Positions 36,093-44,830 of a DNA stretch of 64,000 nt are shown one piece after another (positions within the stretch are counted from its first letter, which is position 1; every line of letters begins with the position of its first letter). The notes under the pieces were generated by a model. That model worked only from the letters and a program-made list of their open reading frames with translations. It did not search any database and was not told the origin of the DNA. The translations under genes and the position numbers were made by a program. Origin of the DNA: Holosporaceae bacterium 'Namur' (GTDB lineage: Bacteria; Pseudomonadota; Alphaproteobacteria; Rickettsiales; Midichloriaceae); the NCBI GenBank assembly GCA_014116815.1, contig JACGYV010000006.1, positions 14,971 to 78,970 of the forward strand, written 5' to 3'.

Positions 36093-37238
36093 ATGGAGCA
36101 AATGGAACACGAGTTTATATTCAGTATAGATAATACTACTTACCCTTTAGAAAATCATCCCTTAAATCATGACGTTTTAAATATAGGAGAAGCGGTCATT
36201 ACCCTTGAAAAACAAATCGGCTCCATGTTAATAATGGGCTTTGAAGGTGTATCGAGTATAGATCCTAACGTTCAAAAAACTATTTCTTACTTAAAGAGCG
36301 GTTTACTGGGCGGTACTATCCTTTATCGTTATAATATTGAAAACCCTGATCAACTGGGAGAGTTAACACAATCCCTGCACGAGGCGAATCCTAATGCCTT
36401 TATAGCCGCCGATCAGGAAGGCGGGAAAGTTCAGCGCCTTATTAAGGATAACGGCTTTACCAAATTTCCTTCGGCTTATGAGGTTGCAAATAATTATGAT
36501 ATAAACGGCGCATCCGATATATATGATAACCTCGCCAAGGAGTTAAACGAGTACGGTATAAATTTAAACTTCGCCCCCGTAGTTGATACTAACGATGAAG
36601 AAAAGCCTTGCAGCGTAATTGGGGAATTAGGCAGAAGTTTCGGCGGGGATAACGAGAAAATAGTTAAGTATGCAAGTGCTTTTATTGACTCTCATCATAA
36701 GTATAATGTATGCACCTCTCTTAAGCATTTTTCGTGGCATGGGCTTGCAAGCGGTGATACTCATAAAGGTATGGTAGATGTAACCGAGACCGCGCAAGAG
36801 AGAGAGCTAAAACCTTTTTATGATCTTATTGCATCTGATAAAGCGGATATGATAATGACCGCACACGTTGTTAATACAAAACTGGATCCGCTTCATCCGA
36901 TCACTTTATCTCCTACCGCTTTAAAAACATTGTTAAGAGATAAGGGTTATGACGGAGTTATCGTAACCGATGATTTACACATGGGAGCAATAGTAGGCGG
37001 CTACGGGATTGAAGAAGCAATAATAAGATCAATCGATGCGGGAAATGACTTATTGGTTATCTCTAATAATAAAGCAGCCTGCAGGGGAGTTGCAAACTGT
37101 GAGCAGGATTATGATATGCCTGCAAAATTCATAGATATTATCAAGCAAGCTATAAATGAAGGTAAAATTTCTCAAGAGAGAATCGAAGAATCATATAATA
37201 GAATTGATAAGCTCAAAAATAAATTGCAGTTAGTGTAA
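36093..37238 (+). CDS. Glycoside hydrolase family 3, NagZ-like beta-N-acetylhexosaminidase
   Basis: The 381-residue protein has the NagZ barrel: MLIMGFEG, FIAADQEGGKVQRL, NLNFAPVVDT, ELGRSFGGD, and the nucleophile region VIVTDDLHMGAI with Asp293. The acid/base dyad Asp222 and His224 (GDTHKGM) is kept. The loop usually written KHFPGHG reads KHFSWHG here, at 211-217. Absence of a signal peptide fits a cytoplasmic muropeptide-recycling enzyme that removes GlcNAc from anhydro-muropeptides. The first 35 residues are extra relative to typical NagZ. An ATG at 36102 preceded by GGAG is an alternative start. A terminator follows. Confidence 0.88.
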   Translation: MEQMEHEFIFSIDNTTYPLENHPLNHDVLNIGEAVITLEKQIGSMLIMGFEGVSSIDPNVQKTISYLKSGLLGGTILYRYNIENPDQLGELTQSLHEANPNAFIAADQEGGKVQRLIKDNGFTKFPSAYEVANNYDINGASDIYDNLAKELNEYGINLNFAPVVDTNDEEKPCSVIGELGRSFGGDNEKIVKYASAFIDSHHKYNVCTSLKHFSWHGLASGDTHKGMVDVTETAQERELKPFYDLIASDKADMIMTAHVVNTKLDPLHPITLSPTALKTLLRDKGYDGVIVTDDLHMGAIVGGYGIEEAIIRSIDAGNDLLVISNNKAACRGVANCEQDYDMPAKFIDIIKQAINEGKISQERIEESYNRIDKLKNKLQLV

Positions 37239-37248
37239 AAAAAGAGTT

Positions 37249-37290
37249 AAAGCATAGGAATCATATTCTTGTTTTCTATGCTTTATTTTT
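37249..37290 (+). terminator. Rho-independent terminator after the NagZ-like gene
   Basis: A nine-base-pair stem, AAAGCATAG (37249-37257) and CTATGCTTT (37276-37284), closes an 18-base loop. It is followed by a T-rich run (ATTTTT). It lies 10 bases after the stop codon. Confidence 0.75.
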
Positions 37291-37383
37291 AATGATTAGT
37301 TTACTTATAATTTAATTTTCTTAGAGCTCTAGCTTCATTGCCGTTATTTTAAAAGCTTAAGAATTATATTGATAACACTTACG

Positions 37384-38328
37384 CTATCTAATTTTCTCAC
37401 CGTCTTTGTATTCGGAACTAATACTATAGGGCTTCATTTTCTGGGAACCGTAATAGGTTCTCATCATTAATTCCGCAATAAACCCGGTGGTAATAAACTG
37501 AAATGCGGCAATAATGCAAAGCACCCCTATAAAGAATAGCGGCCGATGCCCTATGCTCTCTCCGCAAATTTTTAGCCATAGCATATATGTGCTGATTAAA
37601 CTTCCGATACCAAACAATAATACTCCTAAAGTACCGAATAAATGCATCGGCTTTTGCTTGTATTTTTGAAAAAACAGCATTAAAATTAAGTCGCTTAACA
37701 CTTTTAACGTCCGGCCGATGCCATATTTTGAGGTACCGAATCGGCGGGCATAATGACGAGTAGGAACCTCAGCAATTTTTGCTCCGTGAAGACTGGCGAG
37801 AATCGGTATAAACCGATGAAGCTCTCCATGCAAATCAAGTTTTTTAGCTAAGTAACTTTTAAATACTTTCAAGGTACACCCGGTATCGGTTATTTTCACT
37901 CCCGATAACTTTCTAATTAAGAAATTTGCAACTTTACTTGGTATTTTCCTTAAGATAAACCCGTCATTTCTATTAGCTCTAATTCCAGCTACCACATCAA
38001 GATTCTCTGTTTCAAGTTTTTTCAGTAAAATCGGGATATCTTCCGGATCATTTTGCAAGTCACCGTCAATGGTTGCAATATATTCTCCGTCAGCTGCCTC
38101 AATTCCTGCGGCAAGCGCCGAAGTCTGACCGAAATTTTTTGTAAAAACTAATAACCTTATATTTTTCTGTTCAAGTTTCAAAATTTCTTCCACCGTGTTA
38201 TCACTGGAACCGTCATCTACAAATATAATTTCATGCCCAACATCGGTAAGCGCCTTATTAAGGCTAATTACTAAAGGCTTAATATTATCCTTTTCATTCA
38301 TTACCGGAATAATAACTGATAATTTCAT
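37384..38328 (-). CDS. Glycosyltransferase family 2, DPM1/ArnC-like
   Basis: The 314-residue protein starts with SVIIPVMNEKDNIKPLV. It then shows EIIFVDDGSSDNTVEEIL, TKNFGQTSALAAGIEAA and the metal site ATIDGDLQNDPEDIP. RHYARRFGTSKYGIGRTLKVLSD is the classic lipid-linked-sugar-transferase segment before two C-terminal membrane helices (about 228-250 and 263-290). It should transfer a sugar to a polyprenyl phosphate at the inner membrane. Its ATG overlaps the stop of the upstream ProP-like carrier gene (TAATG). It is a second, divergent copy of the type at 29.7 kb. Confidence 0.9.
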   Translation of the reverse strand: MKLSVIIPVMNEKDNIKPLVISLNKALTDVGHEIIFVDDGSSDNTVEEILKLEQKNIRLLVFTKNFGQTSALAAGIEAADGEYIATIDGDLQNDPEDIPILLKKLETENLDVVAGIRANRNDGFILRKIPSKVANFLIRKLSGVKITDTGCTLKVFKSYLAKKLDLHGELHRFIPILASLHGAKIAEVPTRHYARRFGTSKYGIGRTLKVLSDLILMLFFQKYKQKPMHLFGTLGVLLFGIGSLISTYMLWLKICGESIGHRPLFFIGVLCIIAAFQFITTGFIAELMMRTYYGSQKMKPYSISSEYKDGEKIR

Positions 38329-39575
38329 TAATGCTTATCTCTTCTGGTTAAAAAGCTGATGGCTACAAAGCATACGCACATTACAACAATATAAAGTGCC
38401 GGCGCATTAACCCCGTATTTAGTTACGAGGAATTTTGAAATTGCAGGAGTAGTTCCTCCGAACAAAGCAATTCCTATATTCCAACTTACCGCTACTCCCG
38501 AATATCTGAGTTCAGGTGCAAATGCACTGATTGCATAAGGATAAGCCGGTGCGCAAATTGCACTGGCCAGCATAGCGAATAAGAAAATTGCAAAAAATAC
38601 TTTTAGAATACTATGACTTGGATCGGTAATCATCATAAATATCGGAACAACACCTACAATAATCACGTAGCAAGTTATATAAAGGAACCTCCTATACCCC
38701 ACCTTATCAGCTAAGATACCGAAAAATGGCATCATAACAATCATGATAAATAATGCAAAGGAAGTAAAATACCCGGTCATTAGCTTATCGTACTTAAGAT
38801 CAGTCTCAAAGAACACGTTAAAGTACCCTCTGATCATATAAGCCAGAGCTGCGGTCACCCCACCAAGGAAGCAAACGACCAGCAATCTTCTCCAGCTTTT
38901 ATTAATCGCCTCAAGTAGCGGAGATTTTACGGTTAAATTTTCATCTTTCCTCGCTTGAAACACCGGAGTCTCAGTCACGTTATAACGCATGTAAAGGCCG
39001 GTTAATCCCATTAACCCGCCGAATAAAAAACCGTAACGCCAAGCAAAATCACTATCCCCGAAAAAGCTGACAATTAATATCCCTACAAAATTAGCAAGCA
39101 GAGTCCCCATCATATTGGAAGCCATAACTATACTCCCTACGAACCCGGGCTTATACCCTTCCAGATGTTCTAAGATAAATATCGCCGAACCTGCACTTTC
39201 ACCACCGACGCATATGCCTTGCACAAGCCTTATGAATACTAACAATATAGGCGCTAATATACCTATTGTTTCATAGCCGGGCAATAATCCTATCGCCATG
39301 GTGCAAGCCGCCATCAAAATAATTGATATGGTAAGCGCAAGCTTTCTTCCGAAAATATCACCGATATGGCCAAATATCATTCCACCGATCGGTCGCATTA
39401 AAAACCCGACGGCAAATACGCTTAAAGTCAAAAGTATCTGTATAGACTTATCAGCGGCAGGAAAAAACAATGCTGCTATCTTCGGTACAAAAACTGCGTA
39501 GATACCAAAATCATAATATTCTACAATATTTCCCACCAAAGCGGAGCTTACAACTTTTCTTTTTTTCATTACCAA
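38328..39575 (-). CDS. MFS transporter, ProP-like metabolite:proton symporter family
   Basis: The 415-residue polytopic protein has VGNIVEYYDFGIYAVF in helix 1, GGMIFGHIGDIFGRKLAL in loop 2-3 and FIRLVQGICVGGESAGSAIF in helix 4. These motifs match those of the carrier at 7.5 kb almost position for position, so the two are paralogs of the MHS subfamily. Rickettsiales keep many such carriers, probably for osmolytes and host metabolites; specificity cannot be read. It is first in a two-gene leftward operon with the glycosyltransferase. Confidence 0.92.
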   Translation of the reverse strand: MVMKKRKVVSSALVGNIVEYYDFGIYAVFVPKIAALFFPAADKSIQILLTLSVFAVGFLMRPIGGMIFGHIGDIFGRKLALTISIILMAACTMAIGLLPGYETIGILAPILLVFIRLVQGICVGGESAGSAIFILEHLEGYKPGFVGSIVMASNMMGTLLANFVGILIVSFFGDSDFAWRYGFLFGGLMGLTGLYMRYNVTETPVFQARKDENLTVKSPLLEAINKSWRRLLVVCFLGGVTAALAYMIRGYFNVFFETDLKYDKLMTGYFTSFALFIMIVMMPFFGILADKVGYRRFLYITCYVIIVGVVPIFMMITDPSHSILKVFFAIFLFAMLASAICAPAYPYAISAFAPELRYSGVAVSWNIGIALFGGTTPAISKFLVTKYGVNAPALYIVVMCVCFVAISFLTRRDKH

Positions 39576-39723
39576 TTAAATAAATTTTTAACAGAGTGTA
39601 TTATGTTGAAAGATCTTATAATTGCAATTAATATTTTGCAATCCATAATTTGCCTTGTCTTATTATAATGTTTTAAATATATTCCATTAAAAAATTATCT
39701 ATAAAAAAATATAATAGAAATAC

Positions 39724-41301
39724 ATGTCTGATATTATTACTAAAGCTTTAGAAAGTAATGCTTGGCCTTTTAAAGAAGCTGAAGCAATTTTAAAAAAAAT
39801 AAATAATCAGCTTCCGAAGAAAGGATATGTTCTTTTTGAAACCGGCTACGGACCTTCCGGCCTTCCTCATATCGGAACATTCGGTGAAGTAGTTAGAACC
39901 ACTATGGTAAGGAAAGCTTTTGAGGTTATTTCCGATATACCGACCAGGTTATTTTGTATTTCGGATGATATGGACGGAATGAGGAAAATTCCTGATACAA
40001 TACCGAATAAAGAAGAATATAAAAGATACTTGGATTTACCTTTAACTAAAATTCCTGATCCTTTTAATACATGTGAGAGCTTCGGACATCACATGAATGC
40101 AAGGTTAAGGGCATTTCTTGATGCTTTTAATTTTGAATATGAGTTTTTTAGCTCAACCGAATGCTATAAAAGCGGCGTGTTTAATGAAAGCTTACTAAAG
40201 GTTTTAAAGCATTATGATGAAATAATGGATATAATGTTACCTACTTTGGGTGAAGAACGTCGTGCAACTTATAGCCCGTTTTTACCCATCTGCCCTAAGA
40301 GCGGAAAAGTTCTCCAGGTTTCAATCATTGATAGAGATGTAGAAAACGGATTGATCGGATATAAAAATGAGAGCGGAGAGATAGTCACGGTCAAAGTAAC
40401 CGACGGTAATTGTAAATTACAATGGAAGCCTGATTTCGGAATGAGATGGGCTGCTTTTGATGTAGATTTCGAGATGTACGGTAAGGATCACTTAGTCAAC
40501 GGCCCTATTTATACCAGGATCTGTAAAGCAATCGGCGGCAAAGCTCCGCATCAGATGTATTATGAATTATTTTTAGATGAAAACGGTCAAAAAATATCCA
40601 AATCCAAAGGTAACGGAATCACTCTTAGTGAATGGCTCAGGTATGCACCGCCGGAAAGTTTATCTTTATTTATGTACCAATCTCCCCGGAAAGCTAAAAA
40701 ACTGTATTTTGATGTAATACCTAAAAATGTTGACGACTATTTAAATTACTTAAACAGCTATCACACCGAGCAAGATGAAAAGAAAAGATTGGCTAATCCC
40801 GTATATCATATACATAAGGGTAACCCGCCTAAACCGGAGACTACAATTACATACTCTTTATTACTGAATTTAGTAAGCGCAAGCCATCTCGAAGATCCGA
40901 AAGTAATTTGGAAATATATAAAAAGATATGATGCAAGCATAGAAGAAAAAGAAAATAGCTTTGTTGATAAAATGATAAAGTGTGCAATTAACTACTACCA
41001 CGACTTTATAAGACCCAATAAAAAATTTAGAGCACCTACCGAGATTGAGAGGTCAGCTCTCATTAAATTTAAAGAATATTTATCCAATCTGGATTCTCCT
41101 TCAATTGATGAGCTTCAAACTCTAACTTTTACGGTAGGTAAAGAGTTTAATTTAGAGTTAAAACTATGGTTTCAAGCATTATATGAGGTTCTGCTCGGTT
41201 CTGCGCAAGGTCCGAGGTTCGGTTCATTTATTGCTTTATACGGCATAAAGGAAACTATAGAATTAATTGATAGCAAGATTAAAAGTAATTATCAAGTTTA
41301 G
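39724..41301 (+). CDS. lysK: Lysyl-tRNA synthetase, class I
   Basis: The 525-residue enzyme is the class I (archaeal-type) LysRS, not the class II LysS found in most bacteria. The HIGH-like motif is LPHIGTFGEV at about 49-55, and the KMSKS loop is KISKSKGNGI starting near residue 290. FCISDDMDGMRKIPD and HLVNGPIYTRICKAIGGKAPHQMYYELF are class I LysRS signatures. It charges tRNA-Lys. The class I enzyme is typical of Rickettsiales and some other alphaproteobacteria. The downstream phosphatase gene follows after a 22-base gap. Confidence 0.96.
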   Translation: MSDIITKALESNAWPFKEAEAILKKINNQLPKKGYVLFETGYGPSGLPHIGTFGEVVRTTMVRKAFEVISDIPTRLFCISDDMDGMRKIPDTIPNKEEYKRYLDLPLTKIPDPFNTCESFGHHMNARLRAFLDAFNFEYEFFSSTECYKSGVFNESLLKVLKHYDEIMDIMLPTLGEERRATYSPFLPICPKSGKVLQVSIIDRDVENGLIGYKNESGEIVTVKVTDGNCKLQWKPDFGMRWAAFDVDFEMYGKDHLVNGPIYTRICKAIGGKAPHQMYYELFLDENGQKISKSKGNGITLSEWLRYAPPESLSLFMYQSPRKAKKLYFDVIPKNVDDYLNYLNSYHTEQDEKKRLANPVYHIHKGNPPKPETTITYSLLLNLVSASHLEDPKVIWKYIKRYDASIEEKENSFVDKMIKCAINYYHDFIRPNKKFRAPTEIERSALIKFKEYLSNLDSPSIDELQTLTFTVGKEFNLELKLWFQALYEVLLGSAQGPRFGSFIALYGIKETIELIDSKIKSNYQV

Positions 41302-41323
41302 TAACCCCTCAGTAAATCAAATT

Positions 41324-41875
41324 ATGAGATTAACCCTTTTAAGACACGCACATTCAAGCCCTGCCGGTGACGATAAAAACAGGATTTTGACCTCAAAAGG
41401 CATTGAACAAGCCCTAACTTATAAAAAGATATCGAATGGTGTTAAGTACGACTTAGTGATTCATTCTTCGGCTGTAAGAACCAGAGAAACAGCAGATATT
41501 ATTCTTTATGGGATAAGCACTAAAATTCCTTATATTGAGATTCCTACTTTATACTTGCCCGAGGATGACAAAGATATCAGCGAAGTCAGTAAAAGTATTA
41601 TGCTACGTCCCTATGCCACCCCCAATGAAATCTTAAGCAAAGATAAAAACGATTCCTGGGAAAGATATACTGATAAAGCTTATACCGATATATATAGCGT
41701 TATTAAGCAATATAACCCGTCATCCGAACTTTCTCACGTATTAATTATCGGTCACGGAACCATACTTAACTTAATCGGCTATAAATTTTCTTCTCAATTT
41801 GAGGAGATTAAAACCAGATATATCGGCTATTTGGAAGGATTTTCTTTAACGGCAGATCTAAACTTTAAGCTTTAA
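41324..41875 (+). CDS. Histidine phosphatase (SixA-like)
   Basis: The 183-residue protein starts with the phosphoglycerate-mutase-like RHG-type motif: MRLTLLRHAHSSPAGDD, with catalytic His8. It continues with SAVRTRETADII and a second catalytic His in VLIIGHGTILNLIG. SixA proteins dephosphorylate phosphohistidine in phosphotransfer proteins. I take the ATG at 41324 rather than an upstream in-frame TTG inside lysK, because the family motif begins right there. A hairpin follows the stop. Confidence 0.88.
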   Translation: MRLTLLRHAHSSPAGDDKNRILTSKGIEQALTYKKISNGVKYDLVIHSSAVRTRETADIILYGISTKIPYIEIPTLYLPEDDKDISEVSKSIMLRPYATPNEILSKDKNDSWERYTDKAYTDIYSVIKQYNPSSELSHVLIIGHGTILNLIGYKFSSQFEEIKTRYIGYLEGFSLTADLNFKL

Positions 41876-41883
41876 ACTTCCAA

Positions 41884-41922
41884 TAAAAAAACGATCTAAC
41901 ATTTGATGTGGTTAGACCGTTT
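41884..41922 (-). terminator. Terminator between convergent genes
   Basis: AAACGATCTAAC (41889-41900) and GTTAGACCGTTT (41911-41922) form a 12-base-pair stem with one mismatch and a 10-base loop. Read on the minus strand it is followed by seven T, so it ends the leftward unknown gene at 41.9 kb. The hairpin may also stop transcripts coming from the phosphatase gene. Confidence 0.72.
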
Positions 41923-41944
41923 CTACATAATGAATTTTTAGTGA

Positions 41945-42646
41945 TTATAGATCGCTATGTACTGAAGATATATTATAAGCCGGCTCTATAGCCATATAAG
42001 AATCCGAGCTGTTTTGAGCGGAACTTAAGAGACCTTCGGCAAAATCAATTAGCTTTTTGGTATCATTTATTGCAACTACATCATGCATACACTTTCCTAC
42101 AGCTTCAATCTGATCTTTGATAACTTCTTTAGTTTTCCCGGCAACTTGCTTAAAGAAGAACCCGAGATCATGGTGCCCGCTTGTTTCATTCTTAGATTCA
42201 CTCCATGTTGATTTAATCCCTGCGATAAGTTCTTTATCTGTAGCTATAAAAGTACTCACCATCTCTTTACCGCTTTGAACCACTTGGCTTACATAGTCTT
42301 TTATTTCTACGAAAGCTTCTTTCAATTTAGTAATTGTAGCAACCAATGCATCCTTAAGAACTATAAATGATCCGGATATTTGCTCAAAATTTTGCTCCAG
42401 TTTTACCAGATCGCTAATTATATCAACCGGGGTTTTATTATCTTTAAATTCATCGATTATGCTACTGATATTACCCTTTAAGTCTTTTCCGATATCACCG
42501 CTCTGGCTAATTAGATCACCTAGCTCCACCACAAGTGTTTTAGTGGAATCCATCACCTCGTTCGGATCCATTTTAGCTGCACCCTCAGCTAATTTCCCTA
42601 AACTGTTTAATACATCTAAAACCTCTTTTACAACTCCCTTAGTCAT
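41945..42646 (-). CDS. Uncharacterised helical protein
   Basis: I do not recognise this 233-residue protein. It appears almost entirely alpha-helical with repeated amphipathic stretches (VKEVLDVLNSLGKLAEGAAKM and ELGDLISQSGDIGKDLKG). There is no signal peptide or membrane span. The pattern resembles bundle-forming or coiled-coil proteins. It is a single gene with its own terminator, divergent from htpG across a 187-base AT-rich spacer. A ribosome-binding site is plausible (AGGGGGAATT before the ATG). It could be a secreted helical protein, but nothing shows that. Confidence 0.65.
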   Translation of the reverse strand: MTKGVVKEVLDVLNSLGKLAEGAAKMDPNEVMDSTKTLVVELGDLISQSGDIGKDLKGNISSIIDEFKDNKTPVDIISDLVKLEQNFEQISGSFIVLKDALVATITKLKEAFVEIKDYVSQVVQSGKEMVSTFIATDKELIAGIKSTWSESKNETSGHHDLGFFFKQVAGKTKEVIKDQIEAVGKCMHDVVAINDTKKLIDFAEGLLSSAQNSSDSYMAIEPAYNISSVHSDL

Positions 42647-42771
42647 AATTCCCCCTATTTTTATTAATTAGTTATAAAACGTTAAATATTTGATCAAATA
42701 TATAATTTAATTGTCGCAAATTTTTAATAATTGCGCAAATATATTTTTTACAATTATTTTTTATAAAGGGA

Positions 42772-42800
42772 CTTGAGAATTAATAATTAATTATTATATC
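42772..42800 (+). promoter_or_regulatory. Candidate promoter for htpG with internal palindrome
   Basis: CTTGAG (42772-42777) and TATATC (42795-42800) are spaced by 17 bases. CTTGA is the start of RpoH-type -35 boxes, which fits a heat-shock gene, but the -10 is not RpoH-like. The spacer contains a perfect 16-bp A/T palindrome (42781-42796). The ATG lies 33 bases downstream. Confidence 0.4.
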
Positions 42801-42833
42801 ATTTCTTAAAAATAAATTTTAATTGATAAGGTT

Positions 42834-44720
42834 ATGTCTCAAGAAATCAGAAAATTTGATGCCGAGGTCGGCAAAGTTTTACAACTTATGATTCACTCCC
42901 TTTATACTAATAAAGATATTTTTTTAAGAGAATTGATTTCCAATGCTTCAGATGCATGCGATAAACTTAGGTATGAGTCAATAAACAATCCTGCCTTTGC
43001 TACCGAAGATGAGTTAAAAATTGAAATAATTATTGATAAGCAAAACGGTGAGCTTGTAATTCGAGATAACGGTATCGGGATGGATAAAAATGATCTTATT
43101 CAAAACCTGGGAACTATTGCAAGCTCAGGTACCCAAAAATTCCTTTCTACTCTACAGGATAAAAACTCTAAAGAAGGTTTACAGCTTATCGGGCAATTCG
43201 GGGTCGGGTTCTATTCCGCTTTTATGGTCGCGAAAAAAGTTAAGGTTTATTCTACTAAAACGGGAGAGGATCAAACTTATGTTTGGGAATCGGAGGGAAG
43301 CGGGGAATATTCCATCTCACCTTCCGCAGAACCTAAATCCAGAGGCACTGAAATCAGGCTTGCTATTCAAGATTCCGACATCGAATATTTAGAAAAATAT
43401 AAACTGCAATATATTATAAAGACTTATTCGGATCACATTTCTTTCCCTATATATCTGGTCGATGAAAATGCTAATTCGGAACTCGTCAACTCAGCTTCCG
43501 CACTTTGGACTAGAAGCAAGGGGGAAATCAGCGAAGAGCAGTATAAAGAATTCTACCATCATGTAGCACATGCTCCCGATACACCTTGGATAACTTTACA
43601 TAATAAAGCGGAAGGTGCGGTTGAGTATACCAACCTACTTTATATTCCGAGCCAAAAACCTTTTGATTTATTTCATCCTGACCGAAAAGGAAGAGTAAAA
43701 TTATATGTAAAAAGAGTATTTATCACTGAAGATGAACCGAATCTTATTCCTTCATATTTAAGGTTCTTGAGGGGAGTGATTGACTCGGAAGATTTACCGC
43801 TAAACATTAGCCGAGAAACTTTTCAACATAATCAAATTATAACGAAAATAAGAAAATCTATTGTAAAACGTGTTTTATCTACGCTTAAGACTAAAGCTGA
43901 GCAAGAGAAAGAAGAGTATAAGAAGTTTTGGCTTAACTTCGGCGAGGTTATGAAAGAAGGTTTGTGTGAAGGTGCTCTGGAGGAAAAAGAACAGTTACTT
44001 GAAGCATGCCGCTTTTATACTACTAAATCAGGTGAAAACTTAATTAGCCTTGATGAATATATAAGCAATATGCTTGACGGACAGGAACACATTTATTTCT
44101 TAACCGGAATTAGCCTGGAAGATTTGAGAAAAAATCCTCAACTGGAAGGCTTTGCCAAGCGTGATATTGAAGTAATTTTATTACCTGATTACGTTGACGA
44201 CTTCTGGGTAAATGTAATTAATCAATATAAAAACAAAGAATTACGCTCAATTAATACGGCAGGAATTGATTTAGACAGTATTAAGAAAATTGAAGCACCT
44301 CAAGAAGAAAAAACGCCTGATACTGAAGATAACTCCACCCAAGCTAACGATGAAGAACTGGTTACTTATATTAAAAACGTTCTAACCGATAGGGTTAAGG
44401 AGGTAAAAATTTCTAAAAAACTGGTTGATAGTCCATCATGTCTGGCTATTCCGGAAGGAGCAATGAATATCAGAATGGAAAAATACCTTATAGACCAAAA
44501 GCAGCTTTCTAAAAAAACTGCTAAAATTTTAGAAATTAACCCGAACCACCCGATTTTAATTAATATTAAAAAGCTACTTGGCAGTGAGGAAAATAAAGCA
44601 GCCGATTTAGTTGAAATTATATTTAATCAGGCATGCCTAATCGCCGGTGAAGCTATGGATGACCCATATGCTTTCACTAAGAAAATAAATGAGTTTATTG
44701 CTAAAGCGGTATCCGCTTAA
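42834..44720 (+). CDS. htpG: Chaperone HtpG (Hsp90 family)
   Basis: The 628-residue ATP-dependent chaperone has the GHKL ATPase domain: FLRELISNASDACDKLRY, IRDNGIGMDKNDLI, GTIASSGTQKFL and IGQFGVGFYSAFMVA. A middle domain includes LYVKRVFITED and LPLNISRETFQHNQI. The C-terminal dimerisation part is complete, and the length is normal for bacteria. It helps fold client proteins under stress. It is a single-gene unit with a terminator after it and a candidate promoter upstream. Confidence 0.97.
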   Translation: MSQEIRKFDAEVGKVLQLMIHSLYTNKDIFLRELISNASDACDKLRYESINNPAFATEDELKIEIIIDKQNGELVIRDNGIGMDKNDLIQNLGTIASSGTQKFLSTLQDKNSKEGLQLIGQFGVGFYSAFMVAKKVKVYSTKTGEDQTYVWESEGSGEYSISPSAEPKSRGTEIRLAIQDSDIEYLEKYKLQYIIKTYSDHISFPIYLVDENANSELVNSASALWTRSKGEISEEQYKEFYHHVAHAPDTPWITLHNKAEGAVEYTNLLYIPSQKPFDLFHPDRKGRVKLYVKRVFITEDEPNLIPSYLRFLRGVIDSEDLPLNISRETFQHNQIITKIRKSIVKRVLSTLKTKAEQEKEEYKKFWLNFGEVMKEGLCEGALEEKEQLLEACRFYTTKSGENLISLDEYISNMLDGQEHIYFLTGISLEDLRKNPQLEGFAKRDIEVILLPDYVDDFWVNVINQYKNKELRSINTAGIDLDSIKKIEAPQEEKTPDTEDNSTQANDEELVTYIKNVLTDRVKEVKISKKLVDSPSCLAIPEGAMNIRMEKYLIDQKQLSKKTAKILEINPNHPILINIKKLLGSEENKAADLVEIIFNQACLIAGEAMDDPYAFTKKINEFIAKAVSA

Positions 44721-44734
44721 TTTTACTATATTAT

Positions 44735-44780
44735 AAAGCCCTTTGAGAGTTACCCACACACACAAGGGGCTTTGTTATTA
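44735..44780 (+). terminator. Rho-independent terminator after htpG
   Basis: AAAGCCCTTTG (44735-44745) pairs with CAAGGGGCTTT (44763-44773) in an 11-base-pair stem with one G-U, a 17-base loop and a following T-rich stretch. It begins 15 bases after the stop. Confidence 0.75.
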
Positions 44781-44830
44781 TTAGCTGGAACTTACAACCT
44801 AAGTTATTCTAAGTATTTTTTTGCTTACAT

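Noticed and set aside
41267..41323. Upstream TTG start for the SixA-like phosphatase
   Set aside because: It would lie inside lysK and add 19 residues before the catalytic motif. The ATG at 41324 starts exactly at the family N-terminus.
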